Part shown: positions 34,212-42,125 of the stretch, piece by piece | Numbering within the stretch: the first letter of the stretch is position 1 | How the letters are laid out: each line of letters begins with the position of its first letter | Source: Hyphomicrobiales bacterium | GTDB taxonomy: Bacteria; Pseudomonadota; Alphaproteobacteria; Rhizobiales; Rhizobiaceae | Direction of reading: 5' to 3' | Assembly (NCBI GenBank): GCA_900467745.1 | Contig: UBQW01000033.1 | Span: 62,001-126,000 of the forward strand | DNA length: 64,000 nucleotides | The notes under the pieces: model-generated | The model's input: only the letters and a program-made list of their open reading frames with translations | Database searches by the model: none | Told to the model about the DNA's origin: nothing | Made by a program: the position numbers and the translations under genes

Positions 34212-35014
34212 CCCGCGTTTGCTACGCCGTAGCGGGCGGCGGGCTTGTTGTGCGAGAGGTTGGGACCAAGCGCAAACCGTGCTGCCGTTGCGGCATCGAG
34301 ATCGCCGCTATCGGGCAAGGACGGGATGGTGACCAGTTCGCCCTGATCGAAGCCCGCGAGGGCCGCGTCCACCATGTCGTTCACGTCCATCACCATCGAG
34401 GGCGGCATCTGGTCGAAGGAGCGGCCGACGCGCTCGAAGATTTCCGTGCGGGTCAGGCCGGGCATGACCGCCTGAACCTTGACGCCCTTTTCCGCGACTT
34501 CCGAATGGATGGCCTGGGTGAGATTGAGGACGAAAGCCTTGGTGGCGCTGTAGGTGCCGTTGAAACGCTCCGGAATATAGGCAACCACCGACGCGATGTT
34601 GACGATGGCGCCCCTGCCCCGTTCGGCGAAAGCCTGGGCAGCGGCAACGGCCAGCCGGTTGGCGGCGACAACGTTCAACTCGATCATCGTTTCGAGATAA
34701 TCGATGTCATCCTCCACCAGCGTGCCCTTGGGGCCGATGCCGGCATTGTTGACGAGCAGGCTGATATCAGCGTCCTCCCGCAGGCGCTTCTCGACAATCC
34801 TGACGTCGGCGCGATCGGTGAGGTCGGCCGGCAGGACGCCCACCTTCACGCCGGCCTCGCTGGACAACCTGTCGGCCAGGGCCTGCAGGCGCGCGGCATC
34901 GCGGGCGACGATAACGAGATCGTAGCCGCGTTTGGCAAGGCGATCGGCATAAGTGGCGCCGATGCCGGACGAGGCGCCGGTGACGAGTGCGGTTCCGAGA
35001 GATGCGGTGGACAT
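34208..35014 (-). CDS. Short-chain dehydrogenase/reductase
   Basis: Classical SDR of 268 residues; NAD(P)-dependent oxidoreductase. The cofactor-binding TGASSGIG is near residue 12, NNAG follows near 90, and the catalytic S...YSATK is near 150-160. ATG at 35014 has AAGGA upstream; the longer frame runs into the promoter region. It is divergent from a MarR-type gene 184 bp away, which probably regulates it. Substrate not predictable. Confidence 0.93.
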   Translation of the reverse strand: MSTASLGTALVTGASSGIGATYADRLAKRGYDLVIVARDAARLQALADRLSSEAGVKVGVLPADLTDRADVRIVEKRLREDADISLLVNNAGIGPKGTLVEDDIDYLETMIELNVVAANRLAVAAAQAFAERGRGAIVNIASVVAYIPERFNGTYSATKAFVLNLTQAIHSEVAEKGVKVQAVMPGLTRTEIFERVGRSFDQMPPSMVMDVNDMVDAALAGFDQGELVTIPSLPDSGDLDAATAARFALGPNLSHNKPAARYGVANAG

Positions 35015-35076
35015 GGTGGCATTCCTTCCTTGTTTGAACTCGCCCTGACTGACTTGGCGGGCGCGTTGAAATTTAC

Positions 35077-35088
35077 TGGTATATGCCA
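35077..35088. promoter_or_regulatory. Candidate MarR operator between the SDR gene and marR-type gene
   Basis: TGGTATATGCCA is a 12-bp near-palindrome (one mismatched pair) in the divergent intergenic region, next to TATATTTAG, which looks like a -10 element. The length and position suit a MarR-dimer operator; this is inference only. Confidence 0.35.
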
Positions 35089-35198
35089 CTATATTTAGGC
35101 GACGGATCGGGGTGCGCAAGAGGCGCTGAAAAAGATGTGTCGTTTAGCGGTTGACGGATCGCCACCAATCGGAAGACATCACCGATGGAGAACATGCG

Positions 35199-35678
35199 AT
35201 GGCAGAGAGCAACACCCCTGACGGGGCATGGAATTATTGCAGCAACAGCGCTCTCAAGCGCGCCTCACGGCAATTGGGCAAGCTTTACGAAGACGTGCTG
35301 GCGCCGAGCGGCTTGAAGATCACGCAGTACACGCTGCTGACGCAGATCAAGCTCGGCCGCGAAACACCGCTCAAGATACTGGCCGAGGCGATGGTGATGG
35401 ATCTCTCGGCGCTCGGCCACACGCTGAAGCCGCTGCAGCGCGACGGCCTCGTGGAACTCGTGGCCGACGAGCACGACAGGCGCGTCAAGCGGGTGCGGCT
35501 GACCGAAAAGGGCAATCAATTGTGGAGCGATACGAACGGCCTGTGGCGCGAGGCACAGGCGCGCTTCGATGCGGCTTTCGGAAAGGAAGCCTCGGAAAAC
35601 CTGCGACGGACCATGGACCTCATCGCATCACCCGGCTTTGCCGCGGCATTTTCCGGCGCCCGACAGAATCAGGATTGA
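35199..35678 (+). CDS. MarR-family transcriptional regulator
   Basis: 159-residue winged-helix repressor. ATG at 35199 (MAESNTPDG) has GGAG upstream; the longer frame begins with TTG and lacks a site. The DNA-binding core shows LAEAMVMDLSALGHTLKPLQ (recognition helix) and LVADEHDRRVKRVRLTEKG (wing), both family hallmarks. The divergent SDR gene is the likely target. Confidence 0.92.
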   Translation: MAESNTPDGAWNYCSNSALKRASRQLGKLYEDVLAPSGLKITQYTLLTQIKLGRETPLKILAEAMVMDLSALGHTLKPLQRDGLVELVADEHDRRVKRVRLTEKGNQLWSDTNGLWREAQARFDAAFGKEASENLRRTMDLIASPGFAAAFSGARQNQD

Positions 35679-35717
35679 CGATCGCAGCAAGGATGTCCCT
35701 GCACGGGGACAGCGCCA

Positions 35718-36062
35718 TCAGAGCCTGATGACGTAGTCCTTGCGAGTCGTTTCAATGACTTCCCAGGTTCCCTTGAAGCCGGGTCTCAGGATCATCCGGT
35801 CGCCGGCGCGAAGATGGACGGGCTCGCCATCGTCTTCGGTGACGATCGAGTGGCCAGAGAGAACGTTGAAATACTCCCACTCGTCATAGACGATGCGCCA
35901 CTTGCCCGGCGTCGCCTCCCAGATGCCCGCATAGAGACCGCCATCGGCCTCCTCCAGGTTCCATGTCCGAAACTGCGGATCGCCCGCGATCAATCGGTCC
36001 TCCGCCGGGGCGCCGACCTCAGGTTCGACGCCCGTGATATCGAGCTTGAGCTGCTTTGCCAT
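35718..36062 (-). CDS. Cupin domain protein (DUF861 type)
   Basis: 114-residue single-domain beta-barrel. The Cupin_3 (DUF861) pattern is recognisable: GIWEATPGKWRIVYDEWEYF, then GHSIVTEDDGEPVHLRAGD and PGFKGTWEVIETTRKDYV. It lies 6 nt downstream of the O-acetylhomoserine sulfhydrylase-type gene, so they are co-transcribed. Its substrate is unknown. Confidence 0.88.
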   Translation of the reverse strand: MAKQLKLDITGVEPEVGAPAEDRLIAGDPQFRTWNLEEADGGLYAGIWEATPGKWRIVYDEWEYFNVLSGHSIVTEDDGEPVHLRAGDRMILRPGFKGTWEVIETTRKDYVIRL

Positions 36063-36068
36063 TGCGCC

Positions 36069-37352
36069 TCACACCTTCGCCAGCGACTGCTCGAGATCCG
36101 CGATGATGTCCTTGACATCCTCGATGCCGATTGACAGGCGCACGACATCCGGGCCGGCGCCGGCGGCGGTCTTTTGCTCGTCGGTCAGCTGACGGTGGGT
36201 CGTCGAGGCCGGGTGGATGACCAGCGAGCGGGTGTCGCCGATATTGGCGAGGTGGGAGAAGAGCTGCAGGCCCTCGACCAGCGACTTGCCGGCCTCGTAG
36301 CCGCCCTTGACGCCGAAGGTGAAGACGGAGCCCGCCCCCTTTGGCGAATAGCGTTGCTGCAAGGCGTGGTTCGGATCGTCCTCCAGGCCGGCATAGTTGA
36401 CCCAGGCGATCTTGCTGTGCGCTTTCAGCCACTTGGCCACTGTCGCGGCGTTTTCGCTGTGGCGCTGCATGCGCAGCGGCAGCGTCTCGATGCCGGTTAG
36501 GATCAGGAAGGCATTGAAGGGCGATATGGCCGGGCCGAGGTCGCGCAGGCCGAGAACGCGGCAGGCGATGGCAAAGGCAAAGTTGCCGAAGGTCGAATGC
36601 AGGACGACGCCGTTATATTCCGGCCGCGGGCTTGAGAGCATCGGGTAGTTGCCCGACTTCGACCAGTCGAAGGTGCCGCCATCGACGATGATGCCGCCCA
36701 TGGAATTGCCGTGGCCGCCGAGGAACTTGGTCAGCGAATGCACGACGATATCGGCACCGTGTTCGATCGGGCGGATGAGATAGGGGCTCGCCAGGGTATT
36801 GTCGACGATCAGCGGCAGGCCGTGCTTGTGGGCGATATCGGCGATTGCCGCGATATCGACAAAAGTGCCGCCGGGATTGGCGAGGCTTTCGATGAAGATT
36901 GCCCGGGTGTTTTCGTCGATCTGGCTTTCGAAGCTCGCCGGATCGGCGGAATCACCCCAGCGCACCTGCCAGCCGAAATTATCGAAGGCATGGCCGAACT
37001 GGTTGATGGAGCCGCCATAGAGCCGCTTGGCTGCAACGAAGTTTTCGCCTGGGCGCAGTAGCGTGTGGAAGACGATCACCTGCGCGGCATGGCCTGAAGC
37101 GACGGCGAGCGCTGCCGTGCCGCCCTCAAGCGCTGCGACACGCTCCTCAAGCACAGCCTGGGTGGGGTTCATGATGCGGGTGTAGATATTACCGAATTCC
37201 TGCAGGCCGAAGAGTGCGGCCGCATGATCGGCATCGTTGAAGACGTAAGCCGTGGTCTGGTAGATCGGCGTGGCGCGTGCGCCGGTCGCCGGATCGGGCT
37301 TTGCGCCCGCATGCACGGCCAACGTATTGAAACCCGGATCATTCGCGGTCAT
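36069..37352 (-). CDS. O-acetylhomoserine sulfhydrylase-type PLP enzyme
   Basis: Cys/Met-metabolism PLP-dependent enzyme, 427 residues, of the MetY/O-acetylhomoserine aminocarboxypropyltransferase group, which makes homocysteine from O-acetylhomoserine and sulfide. The PLP lysine sits in HSLTKFLGGHG. Other family blocks are TPIYQTTAYVFND, IYTRIMNPTQAVLEERVA, ESLANPGG and the late SIGIEDVKDIIADL. The homocysteine role is from family membership; related gamma-synthases cannot be excluded. Two 14-bp tandem repeats lie just upstream of its start. Confidence 0.92.
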   Translation of the reverse strand: MTANDPGFNTLAVHAGAKPDPATGARATPIYQTTAYVFNDADHAAALFGLQEFGNIYTRIMNPTQAVLEERVAALEGGTAALAVASGHAAQVIVFHTLLRPGENFVAAKRLYGGSINQFGHAFDNFGWQVRWGDSADPASFESQIDENTRAIFIESLANPGGTFVDIAAIADIAHKHGLPLIVDNTLASPYLIRPIEHGADIVVHSLTKFLGGHGNSMGGIIVDGGTFDWSKSGNYPMLSSPRPEYNGVVLHSTFGNFAFAIACRVLGLRDLGPAISPFNAFLILTGIETLPLRMQRHSENAATVAKWLKAHSKIAWVNYAGLEDDPNHALQQRYSPKGAGSVFTFGVKGGYEAGKSLVEGLQLFSHLANIGDTRSLVIHPASTTHRQLTDEQKTAAGAGPDVVRLSIGIEDVKDIIADLEQSLAKV

Positions 37353-37370
37353 GAAGTCCTCCCGTTCTGA

Positions 37371-37398
37371 TTTGACTTTGCTGCTTTGACTTCGCTGG
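37371..37398. repeat. Tandem 14-bp direct repeat upstream of the sulfhydrylase gene
   Basis: Two adjacent copies, TTTGACTTTGCTGC and TTTGACTTCGCTGG (12 of 14 identical), begin 19 nt before the start codon of the gene at 36069-37352. They could be a regulator-binding repeat in the leader. Confidence 0.4.
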
Positions 37399-37478
37399 GC
37401 GGAGCATAGCGGACGATCGGCAAAAGTTAATCGCCATCCGTTTCAACCGAGACGCGTTTGGCGAAAAATTTGCCCTTC

Positions 37479-37907
37479 TCAGCCGATGAGGCGTGGGTAC
37501 TCGATCGCCGGGCAGCGGTCCATCACCACCTTGATGCCAGCCGCCTCGGCCTTGGCGGCAGCGGCATCATCGCGCACTCCGAGCTGCGCCCAGATCACTT
37601 TCGGTCGCGGGTTCATCGCCAGCGCCTCGTCCACTACCTCCGACAGGTAGTTTGACGCGCGGAAGACGTCGATCATGTCGACCGGCACGGGTACGTCAGC
37701 GAGGTGGCCGAAGACCTCCTGCCCCTGGATGCGCTTGCCGACCTGGCCGGGATTGACGGGCACGACCTCGTAGCCACGCGACAGAAGATAGCCCATGACG
37801 CCATTGCTCGGCCTTGCGGGATTGGGCGACGCGCCGGTTAGCGCTATCGTCTTTACCGACCGGAGGATATCGAGGATGTACTCGTCGCTATAGTGATCGT
37901 GATCCAT
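37479..37907 (-). CDS. CoA-binding domain protein (YccU type)
   Basis: 142-residue Rossmann-like protein. ATG at 37907 (MDHDHYSDEY) has AAGGA upstream; the frame upstream of it is not conserved in character. The glycine-rich TGASPNPARPSNGV and the segment VVPVNPGQVG match the CoA_binding domain, and VIWAQLGV with the later cysteine in MDRCPAIE is typical of small stand-alone members. Ligand specificity is unproven. Confidence 0.9.
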   Translation of the reverse strand: MDHDHYSDEYILDILRSVKTIALTGASPNPARPSNGVMGYLLSRGYEVVPVNPGQVGKRIQGQEVFGHLADVPVPVDMIDVFRASNYLSEVVDEALAMNPRPKVIWAQLGVRDDAAAAKAEAAGIKVVMDRCPAIEYPRLIG

Positions 37908-37932
37908 CTTTCCTTGTCTCCAACTCAATGAC

Positions 37933-37959
37933 AGCGCTAAAGCGCTTCCTATATATAAT
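37933..37959 (+). promoter_or_regulatory. Candidate promoter and operator of the small exported protein gene
   Basis: AGCGCT-AA-AGCGCT at 37933-37946 (two copies of a self-palindromic hexamer) is followed directly by TATAAT at 37954-37959. No good -35 is present, which suggests an activator- or repressor-controlled promoter. Confidence 0.4.
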
Positions 37960-37991
37960 AGGTACGCCAGATGCCGAAGGAGGAGATCGCC

Positions 37992-38321
37992 GTGAGAAAA
38001 GTGCTTGTGTTTACCGCCGCGCTGCTCGCCGCCACGCCGGCGCTCGCGATATCGCGCTACAATTCGCAGACGATCAGCTGCGATCGGGCACGCGCTGCCA
38101 TCCACAACGAGGGAGCGGTCATCTTACGCTACCCCTCCACCCGCGTTCGCGGCATGACGCTCTACGACAGATATGTGCGCAACAGCCGGATGTGCGACGG
38201 CAACCAGTATGCCGAATGGACCACGGTTCCGACCAAGGACAACCCGAAATGCCGGGTTCTGAACTGTCAGAATATCGACAACCTGGACGGGATGCTGTTC
38301 ATTCCTGACTATTCGCTCTGA
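37992..38321 (+). CDS. Small exported cysteine-containing protein, unknown function
   Basis: 109 residues from GTG at 37992, chosen because AAGGAGG lies 8-9 nt upstream; the ATG at 37971 precedes that site. MRKVLVFTAALLAATPALAIS is a Sec signal peptide. The mature part has four cysteines, in ISCDRA, RMCDGN, PKCRV and LNCQN, likely two disulfides in the periplasm. I recognise no named family. Confidence 0.8.
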   Translation: MRKVLVFTAALLAATPALAISRYNSQTISCDRARAAIHNEGAVILRYPSTRVRGMTLYDRYVRNSRMCDGNQYAEWTTVPTKDNPKCRVLNCQNIDNLDGMLFIPDYSL

Positions 38322-38723
38322 GACACGAAATTCCGGTTGAGCGGCCGCCCATCAGACGGGCATAAAGCCCACCAATTTTGACAGGCCGGCCTCGCCTCCG
38401 CGGGGCATTTTGTGATCTATTTGCATCACCCATCCGGGTTAATGCACTCATCGTAGCGCATGTTCACTGTATATCCTGTTTATGTCCTCATTTGTTCATG
38501 GCCATTTTAGAAACACCTCATAGTTGAATGAGGAAAAAATGTTTGAAACTTCTGGCGTACGTATCGCAACGGCTGCTTGGCGATATGATCGTCCGAAGGT
38601 TGCATAATCGTTTAAGCAGAGAGGGCACTGCATAGCTTCGTCTCAATGGCTGCTGTTGCATTTTCCTGATGACGGCGTAACAAGCTTTGTCCCGTCTTTT
38701 CGCCACACCATCAGGTAGTTCTT
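38322..38723. other. Intergenic region with possible very short frames
   Basis: About 400 bp. It contains a 6-bp hairpin CCTCAT-N6-ATGAGG at 38515-38532 leading into AAAAAA. Two overlapping short frames follow: ATG at 38528 (35 codons) and ATG at 38539 (22 codons), the latter with GAGGA just upstream. Neither is recognisable. The rest includes the promoter of the EamA gene. Confidence 0.35.
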
Positions 38724-39560
38724 TTGTCCCTCACCGTCATCCTGCTGGTCCTGTTCGGCGCGCTTCTTCATGCGACCTGGAACGCATTGATCAAGGCCGG
38801 GACGGACAAGGCGCTGGATGCCAGCCTGATCTCGGCGGGGGGAGCGATCGCGGCCTTGCCATTCCTGCCGTTCCTGCCGTTTCCCGCTATCGAGGCCCTT
38901 CCCTATATCGGCGCCTCGGCGATTTTGCAGTTCGCTTACTTCCAGCTGGTCGCAGGCGCCTATCGAGCCGGCGATATCGGCCTCGTCTATCCCCTCATGC
39001 GCGGCTGCGCGCCGCTGCTGGTGGCGGCAACGAGCGGCTTTGTTCTCGGCGAGAGCCTGTCCGGCGGCGCGTTGATCGGCACGATCACGATCTGCGCCGG
39101 CATCCTGACGCTCGCCTTCGAGGCCAAGCGCGGCAGCGGCCACGCCATTCGGCTGGCGCTCGCCAATGCCGTGGTGATCGCCACCTACACTTATGTCGAC
39201 GGCATCGGCGCGCGCATATCCGGCAATGCCATATCCTATACACTGTGGATGTCTCTGTTGCCGCCAGTGCTGCTGCTCAGCTGGGCCATCTCGCGGCGCG
39301 GCGCCTATGCGGTTGCGATGCATGTGAAGGTGAACTGGTGGCGTGGCCTGATCGGCGGCACCGGATCGATCGCATCCTATGGGCTGGCGCTCTGGGCCAT
39401 GACCAAGGCGCCTGTCGCCACCGTCGCCGCGCTGCGCGAGACATCTATCCTGTTCGCGCTCATCATCTCCGTCGTATTCCTGAAGGAGAAAGCCAGCCCT
39501 TGGCGCTATCTCGCTGGCGCGATCATCGCGCTCGGCGGGCTATTGCTGAAGCTGGCTTAG
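38724..39560 (+). CDS. EamA/DMT-family permease
   Basis: 278-residue inner-membrane protein with about ten helices in two EamA halves. TTG start (MSLTVILLVLFG) with AGG about 7 nt upstream; no ATG lies in a sensible position. Features are LLHATWNALIKAG in the first helix, GLVYPLMRGCAPLLVA at the end of repeat one and ATVAALRETSILFALIISVVFLKE in repeat two. Substrate unknown. It differs from ribN at 19591, and no riboswitch precedes it. Confidence 0.88.
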   Translation: MSLTVILLVLFGALLHATWNALIKAGTDKALDASLISAGGAIAALPFLPFLPFPAIEALPYIGASAILQFAYFQLVAGAYRAGDIGLVYPLMRGCAPLLVAATSGFVLGESLSGGALIGTITICAGILTLAFEAKRGSGHAIRLALANAVVIATYTYVDGIGARISGNAISYTLWMSLLPPVLLLSWAISRRGAYAVAMHVKVNWWRGLIGGTGSIASYGLALWAMTKAPVATVAALRETSILFALIISVVFLKEKASPWRYLAGAIIALGGLLLKLA

Positions 39561-39583
39561 AAGGCTTTAAGCTTCTGCCGGGT

Positions 39584-40414
39584 TCAGTCCCTCGACCAAT
39601 CCGGCATCCGGTTTTCCAGGAATGCTCCGATCCCCTCTTCCGCATCCTCCGTCATCATGCTGTCCACCATGACTTCGGCGGCATAGCCGTAAGCTTCCTC
39701 AATCGGCATTTCGACCTGGCGATAGAAGGCTTCCTTGCCGATCTGGAGCGCCATCGGCGATTTGCTTGCAATCACCGACGCGTATTTGGTGACGACCTGC
39801 TGCAGATACTGTTTCGGCACGATGCGGTTGACCAGGCCGAAGTCCTTGGCAGTCGAGGCGTCGATCGTTTCACCGGTCAGCAGCATCTCCATCGCCTGCT
39901 TGCGATGAGCGGAGCGCGTCAGCGCCACCATCGGCGTGGCGCAGAAGAGGCCGATATTGACGCCCGGCGTGCAGAATGTCGCGGTATCGGTGCAGATCGC
40001 GAGATCGCAGGAAGCGACGAGCTGGCATCCGGCGGCGGTCGCAAGGCCGTCGATCTCGGCGATGACGGGCTTCGGCAGCTTGGTGATCTCCAGCATCAGG
40101 TCAGCCGCGAGCGCGAAGGTCTCCTCGAAGAAGGCTTCGCCGTCATCCGCGTCGGCGCGATGCTCGGTCAACTCCTTGAGATCATGGCCGGCCGAGAAGA
40201 CATCGCCCGTCGATGCGATGATCACGACGCGCACGCCGTCGTCCTCGGACGCATTCTGCAACTCGCCCATCAGCGTCTCCATCATGGCGAGCGACAGGTG
40301 ATTGGCGGGAGGATTGTTCAGGGTCAGCCGCAGCACGCCATCGGAAAGCTGGCGCAGCACGAGCGAACCGCTGGCTTTGCTGGCATCGGTGCGAAACGAT
40401 AGAACTTCGGCCAT
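39584..40414 (-). CDS. Enoyl-CoA hydratase/isomerase family protein
   Basis: 276-residue crotonase-fold protein. ATG at 40414 (MAEVLSFRTD) has GGGAG 10 nt upstream. The oxyanion-hole segments are VFSAGHDLKEL and IDGLATAAGCQLVASCDLAI. In the second segment the position of the catalytic glutamates of true hydratases is not obviously conserved (ATFCTPGVNIGLF), so it may be a hydratase-like member with another reaction. It converges on the EamA gene. Confidence 0.9.
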   Translation of the reverse strand: MAEVLSFRTDASKASGSLVLRQLSDGVLRLTLNNPPANHLSLAMMETLMGELQNASEDDGVRVVIIASTGDVFSAGHDLKELTEHRADADDGEAFFEETFALAADLMLEITKLPKPVIAEIDGLATAAGCQLVASCDLAICTDTATFCTPGVNIGLFCATPMVALTRSAHRKQAMEMLLTGETIDASTAKDFGLVNRIVPKQYLQQVVTKYASVIASKSPMALQIGKEAFYRQVEMPIEEAYGYAAEVMVDSMMTEDAEEGIGAFLENRMPDWSRD

Positions 40415-40604
40415 GATGAAACTCCCTGCATGTCGATTTCGTGCTATCAGTCCTGCCACAAAAGGCCAGTCATTTCGAGGAGAAGCGATGCCGCTGGCGC
40501 CAAAGCGCTGCCATAGAGACGCCGAAAATTGAGGTATCAAAATACCACATACTTAACACATTGATTTCATTGATTTGTTTTTGCAGCCGCAGCCCGCGAC
40601 AATA
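40415..40604. other. Intergenic region between hydratase and rplM promoter
   Basis: Upstream region of the hydratase gene (minus) and of rplM (plus). It contains the short dyad GGTAT-CAAA-ATACC near 40532-40545, and no gene on either strand. Confidence 0.4.
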
Positions 40605-40632
40605 TTGACGCTATCGGCCTCAACCTCTATAC
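40605..40632 (+). promoter_or_regulatory. rplM-rpsI promoter
   Basis: TTGACG at 40605-40610 and CTATAC at 40627-40632 with 16 bp between, a strong match to the alphaproteobacterial housekeeping pattern. The leader to rplM is about 115 nt. Confidence 0.7.
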
Positions 40633-40753
40633 ACACCGCCAGAACGCAGCCTTTCCCGGCTGCTTTCTTTTTGGTGCGCCCTCGGGCTCCCAAATCAAGC
40701 AACAAGAAACGCCCTTTCGCCTTCGGCCAAGGGATCAAAAGAGAGTAACTACT

Positions 40754-41218
40754 ATGGCAACCTTCTCCCAGAAGCCTGCAGAGGTAGAGAAGAAGTGGGT
40801 CATCATCGACGCCGAAGGGCTTGTCGTTGGTCGTCTCGCTTCTGTTATCGCCATGCGTCTGCGCGGCAAGCACAAGGCTACCTTCACTCCTCACGTTGAC
40901 GACGGCGACAATGTCATCGTCATCAATGCCGACAAGGTCGTATTCACCGGCAAGAAGTATTCCGACAAGGTCTACTACTGGCACACGGGTTTCGCCGGCG
41001 GCATCAAGGAGCGTACCGCTCGCCAGATCATGGAAGGCCGCTTCCCGGAGCGCGTTCTTGAAAAGGCAGTCGAGCGCATGGTTCCGCGTGGCCCGCTCGG
41101 TCGTCGCCAGATGAAGAACCTGCGCGTTTACGCTGGTTCCAACCATCCTCATGAAGCTCAGCAGCCTGTCGCTCTCGACGTCGCATCGCTGAACAAGAAG
41201 AACGTAAGGAGCGCCTAA
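40754..41218 (+). CDS. rplM: 50S ribosomal protein L13
   Basis: 154 residues, normal length. Family blocks WVIIDAEGLVVGRLASVIA, VDDGDNVIVINADKV, YYWHTGFAGGI and MVPRGPLGRRQMKNLRVYAG are intact. It is translated with rpsI, which begins 2 nt after its stop. Confidence 0.98.
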   Translation: MATFSQKPAEVEKKWVIIDAEGLVVGRLASVIAMRLRGKHKATFTPHVDDGDNVIVINADKVVFTGKKYSDKVYYWHTGFAGGIKERTARQIMEGRFPERVLEKAVERMVPRGPLGRRQMKNLRVYAGSNHPHEAQQPVALDVASLNKKNVRSA

Positions 41219-41220
41219 GA

Positions 41221-41688
41221 ATGGCTGACCTCTCCTCCCTGAAGGATCTCGGCACGGCTACCGAAGCTTCGGCTCCGGCACACGTCCGTAAGGTCGATTC
41301 GCTTGGCCGCTCCTACGCGACCGGCAAGCGCAAGAACGCTGTTGCTCGTGTATGGGTCAAGCCGGGCTCCGGCAAGATCGTTATCAACGGCAAGGAATTC
41401 ACGGAATACTTCGCACGTCCGGTTCTGCAGATGATTCTGCGTCAGCCGATCGTCGCTGCTGCCCGTGACGGCCAGTTCGACATCATCGCAACGGTTGCAG
41501 GCGGCGGTCTTTCCGGCCAGGCCGGTGCCGTTCGTCACGGCGTCTCCAAGGCACTCACCTACTTCGAACCGGGCCTGCGCTCGGTCCTGAAGAAGGGGGG
41601 CTTCCTGACCCGCGACAGCCGCGTCGTCGAGCGTAAGAAGTACGGTAAGGCCAAGGCCCGCCGTTCGTTCCAGTTCTCCAAGCGTTAA
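41221..41688 (+). CDS. rpsI: 30S ribosomal protein S9
   Basis: 155 residues; an N-terminal extension of about 30 residues precedes the core, common in alphaproteobacteria. SYATGKRKNAVARVWVKPG and GLSGQAGAVRHGVSKAL are S9 signatures, and the C-terminus is the usual basic tail ending SFQFSKR, which reaches the ribosomal P site. Confidence 0.98.
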   Translation: MADLSSLKDLGTATEASAPAHVRKVDSLGRSYATGKRKNAVARVWVKPGSGKIVINGKEFTEYFARPVLQMILRQPIVAAARDGQFDIIATVAGGGLSGQAGAVRHGVSKALTYFEPGLRSVLKKGGFLTRDSRVVERKKYGKAKARRSFQFSKR

Positions 41689-41711
41689 TCGCTTCGGACT
41701 TCGGAATGTGG

Positions 41712-41740
41712 AAAGGTCGGGTGCAAACCCGGCCTTTTTT
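41712..41740 (+). terminator. Intrinsic terminator of rplM-rpsI
   Basis: Stem AAAGGTCGGGT / ACCCGGCCTTT (one G-T pair) with loop GCAA, followed by T residues to 41740, 24 nt after the rpsI stop. Confidence 0.9.
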
Positions 41741-41772
41741 CGTCTTGGCATGCGCTTTGACAATCCGGCGCT

Positions 41773-41788
41773 GTGAATTATGATTCAC
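41773..41788. promoter_or_regulatory. Inverted repeat upstream of the antitoxin gene
   Basis: GTGAAT-TATG-ATTCAC, a 6-bp perfect dyad about 38 bp before the antitoxin ATG. Antitoxins of this type autoregulate through such dyads, so it is a candidate operator. Confidence 0.45.
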
Positions 41789-41826
41789 GCATGATGGATA
41801 TCGCCCCAGGCGAAAGAGATCTGAAC

Positions 41827-42123
41827 ATGTCTCTCGAAACCTCACGCTTCGACATTCACGATCACCTGAAAACGCCGGAAGACCGACTTCTTTATCTCGA
41901 GGCGGCATTCGACGATGGCGACCCTGCCTTTATCGCGCACGCACTAGACGATGTCGGCCGAACAGTCGGCATGACTTCGATTGCCGAGGATGCCGGCGTT
42001 AGGTGGCAAACGTGCCGCGATTCGGCAGGCAAAACTGGTGATCCACGGCTTTCGACTGTTCTCAGCGTGATCAAGGCGCTCGGACTGAAGATTTCCGTTG
42101 TTTCCGATAAGCACCCAGTTTGA
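41827..42123 (+). CDS. HigA-like addiction-module antidote protein without an adjacent toxin
   Basis: 98 residues from ATG at 41827. It follows the pattern of the HI1420-type antidote family: FDIHDHLKTPEDRLLYLEAAFDDGDP would be split here as FDIHDHL, TPEDRLLYLEAAFDDGDP and the following FIAHALDDVGRTVGMTSIA, then a Xre-like helix-turn-helix ending STVLSVIKALGLKISV. The usual partner, a RelE/HigB-like toxin gene directly upstream, is absent: rpsI and its terminator are there. The recognition helix region is also atypical. Confidence 0.75.
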   Translation: MSLETSRFDIHDHLKTPEDRLLYLEAAFDDGDPAFIAHALDDVGRTVGMTSIAEDAGVRWQTCRDSAGKTGDPRLSTVLSVIKALGLKISVVSDKHPV

Positions 42124-42125
42124 CC

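Noticed and set aside
37353..37450. SAM-II riboswitch upstream of the O-acetylhomoserine sulfhydrylase-type gene
   Set aside because: I searched both strands of the leader for the conserved pseudoknot core and did not find it; only tandem 14-bp repeats are present.
40553..41152. Minus-strand frame opposite the rplM promoter and gene
   Set aside because: It covers a strong promoter and the rplM coding sequence in antisense, and shows no family motif.
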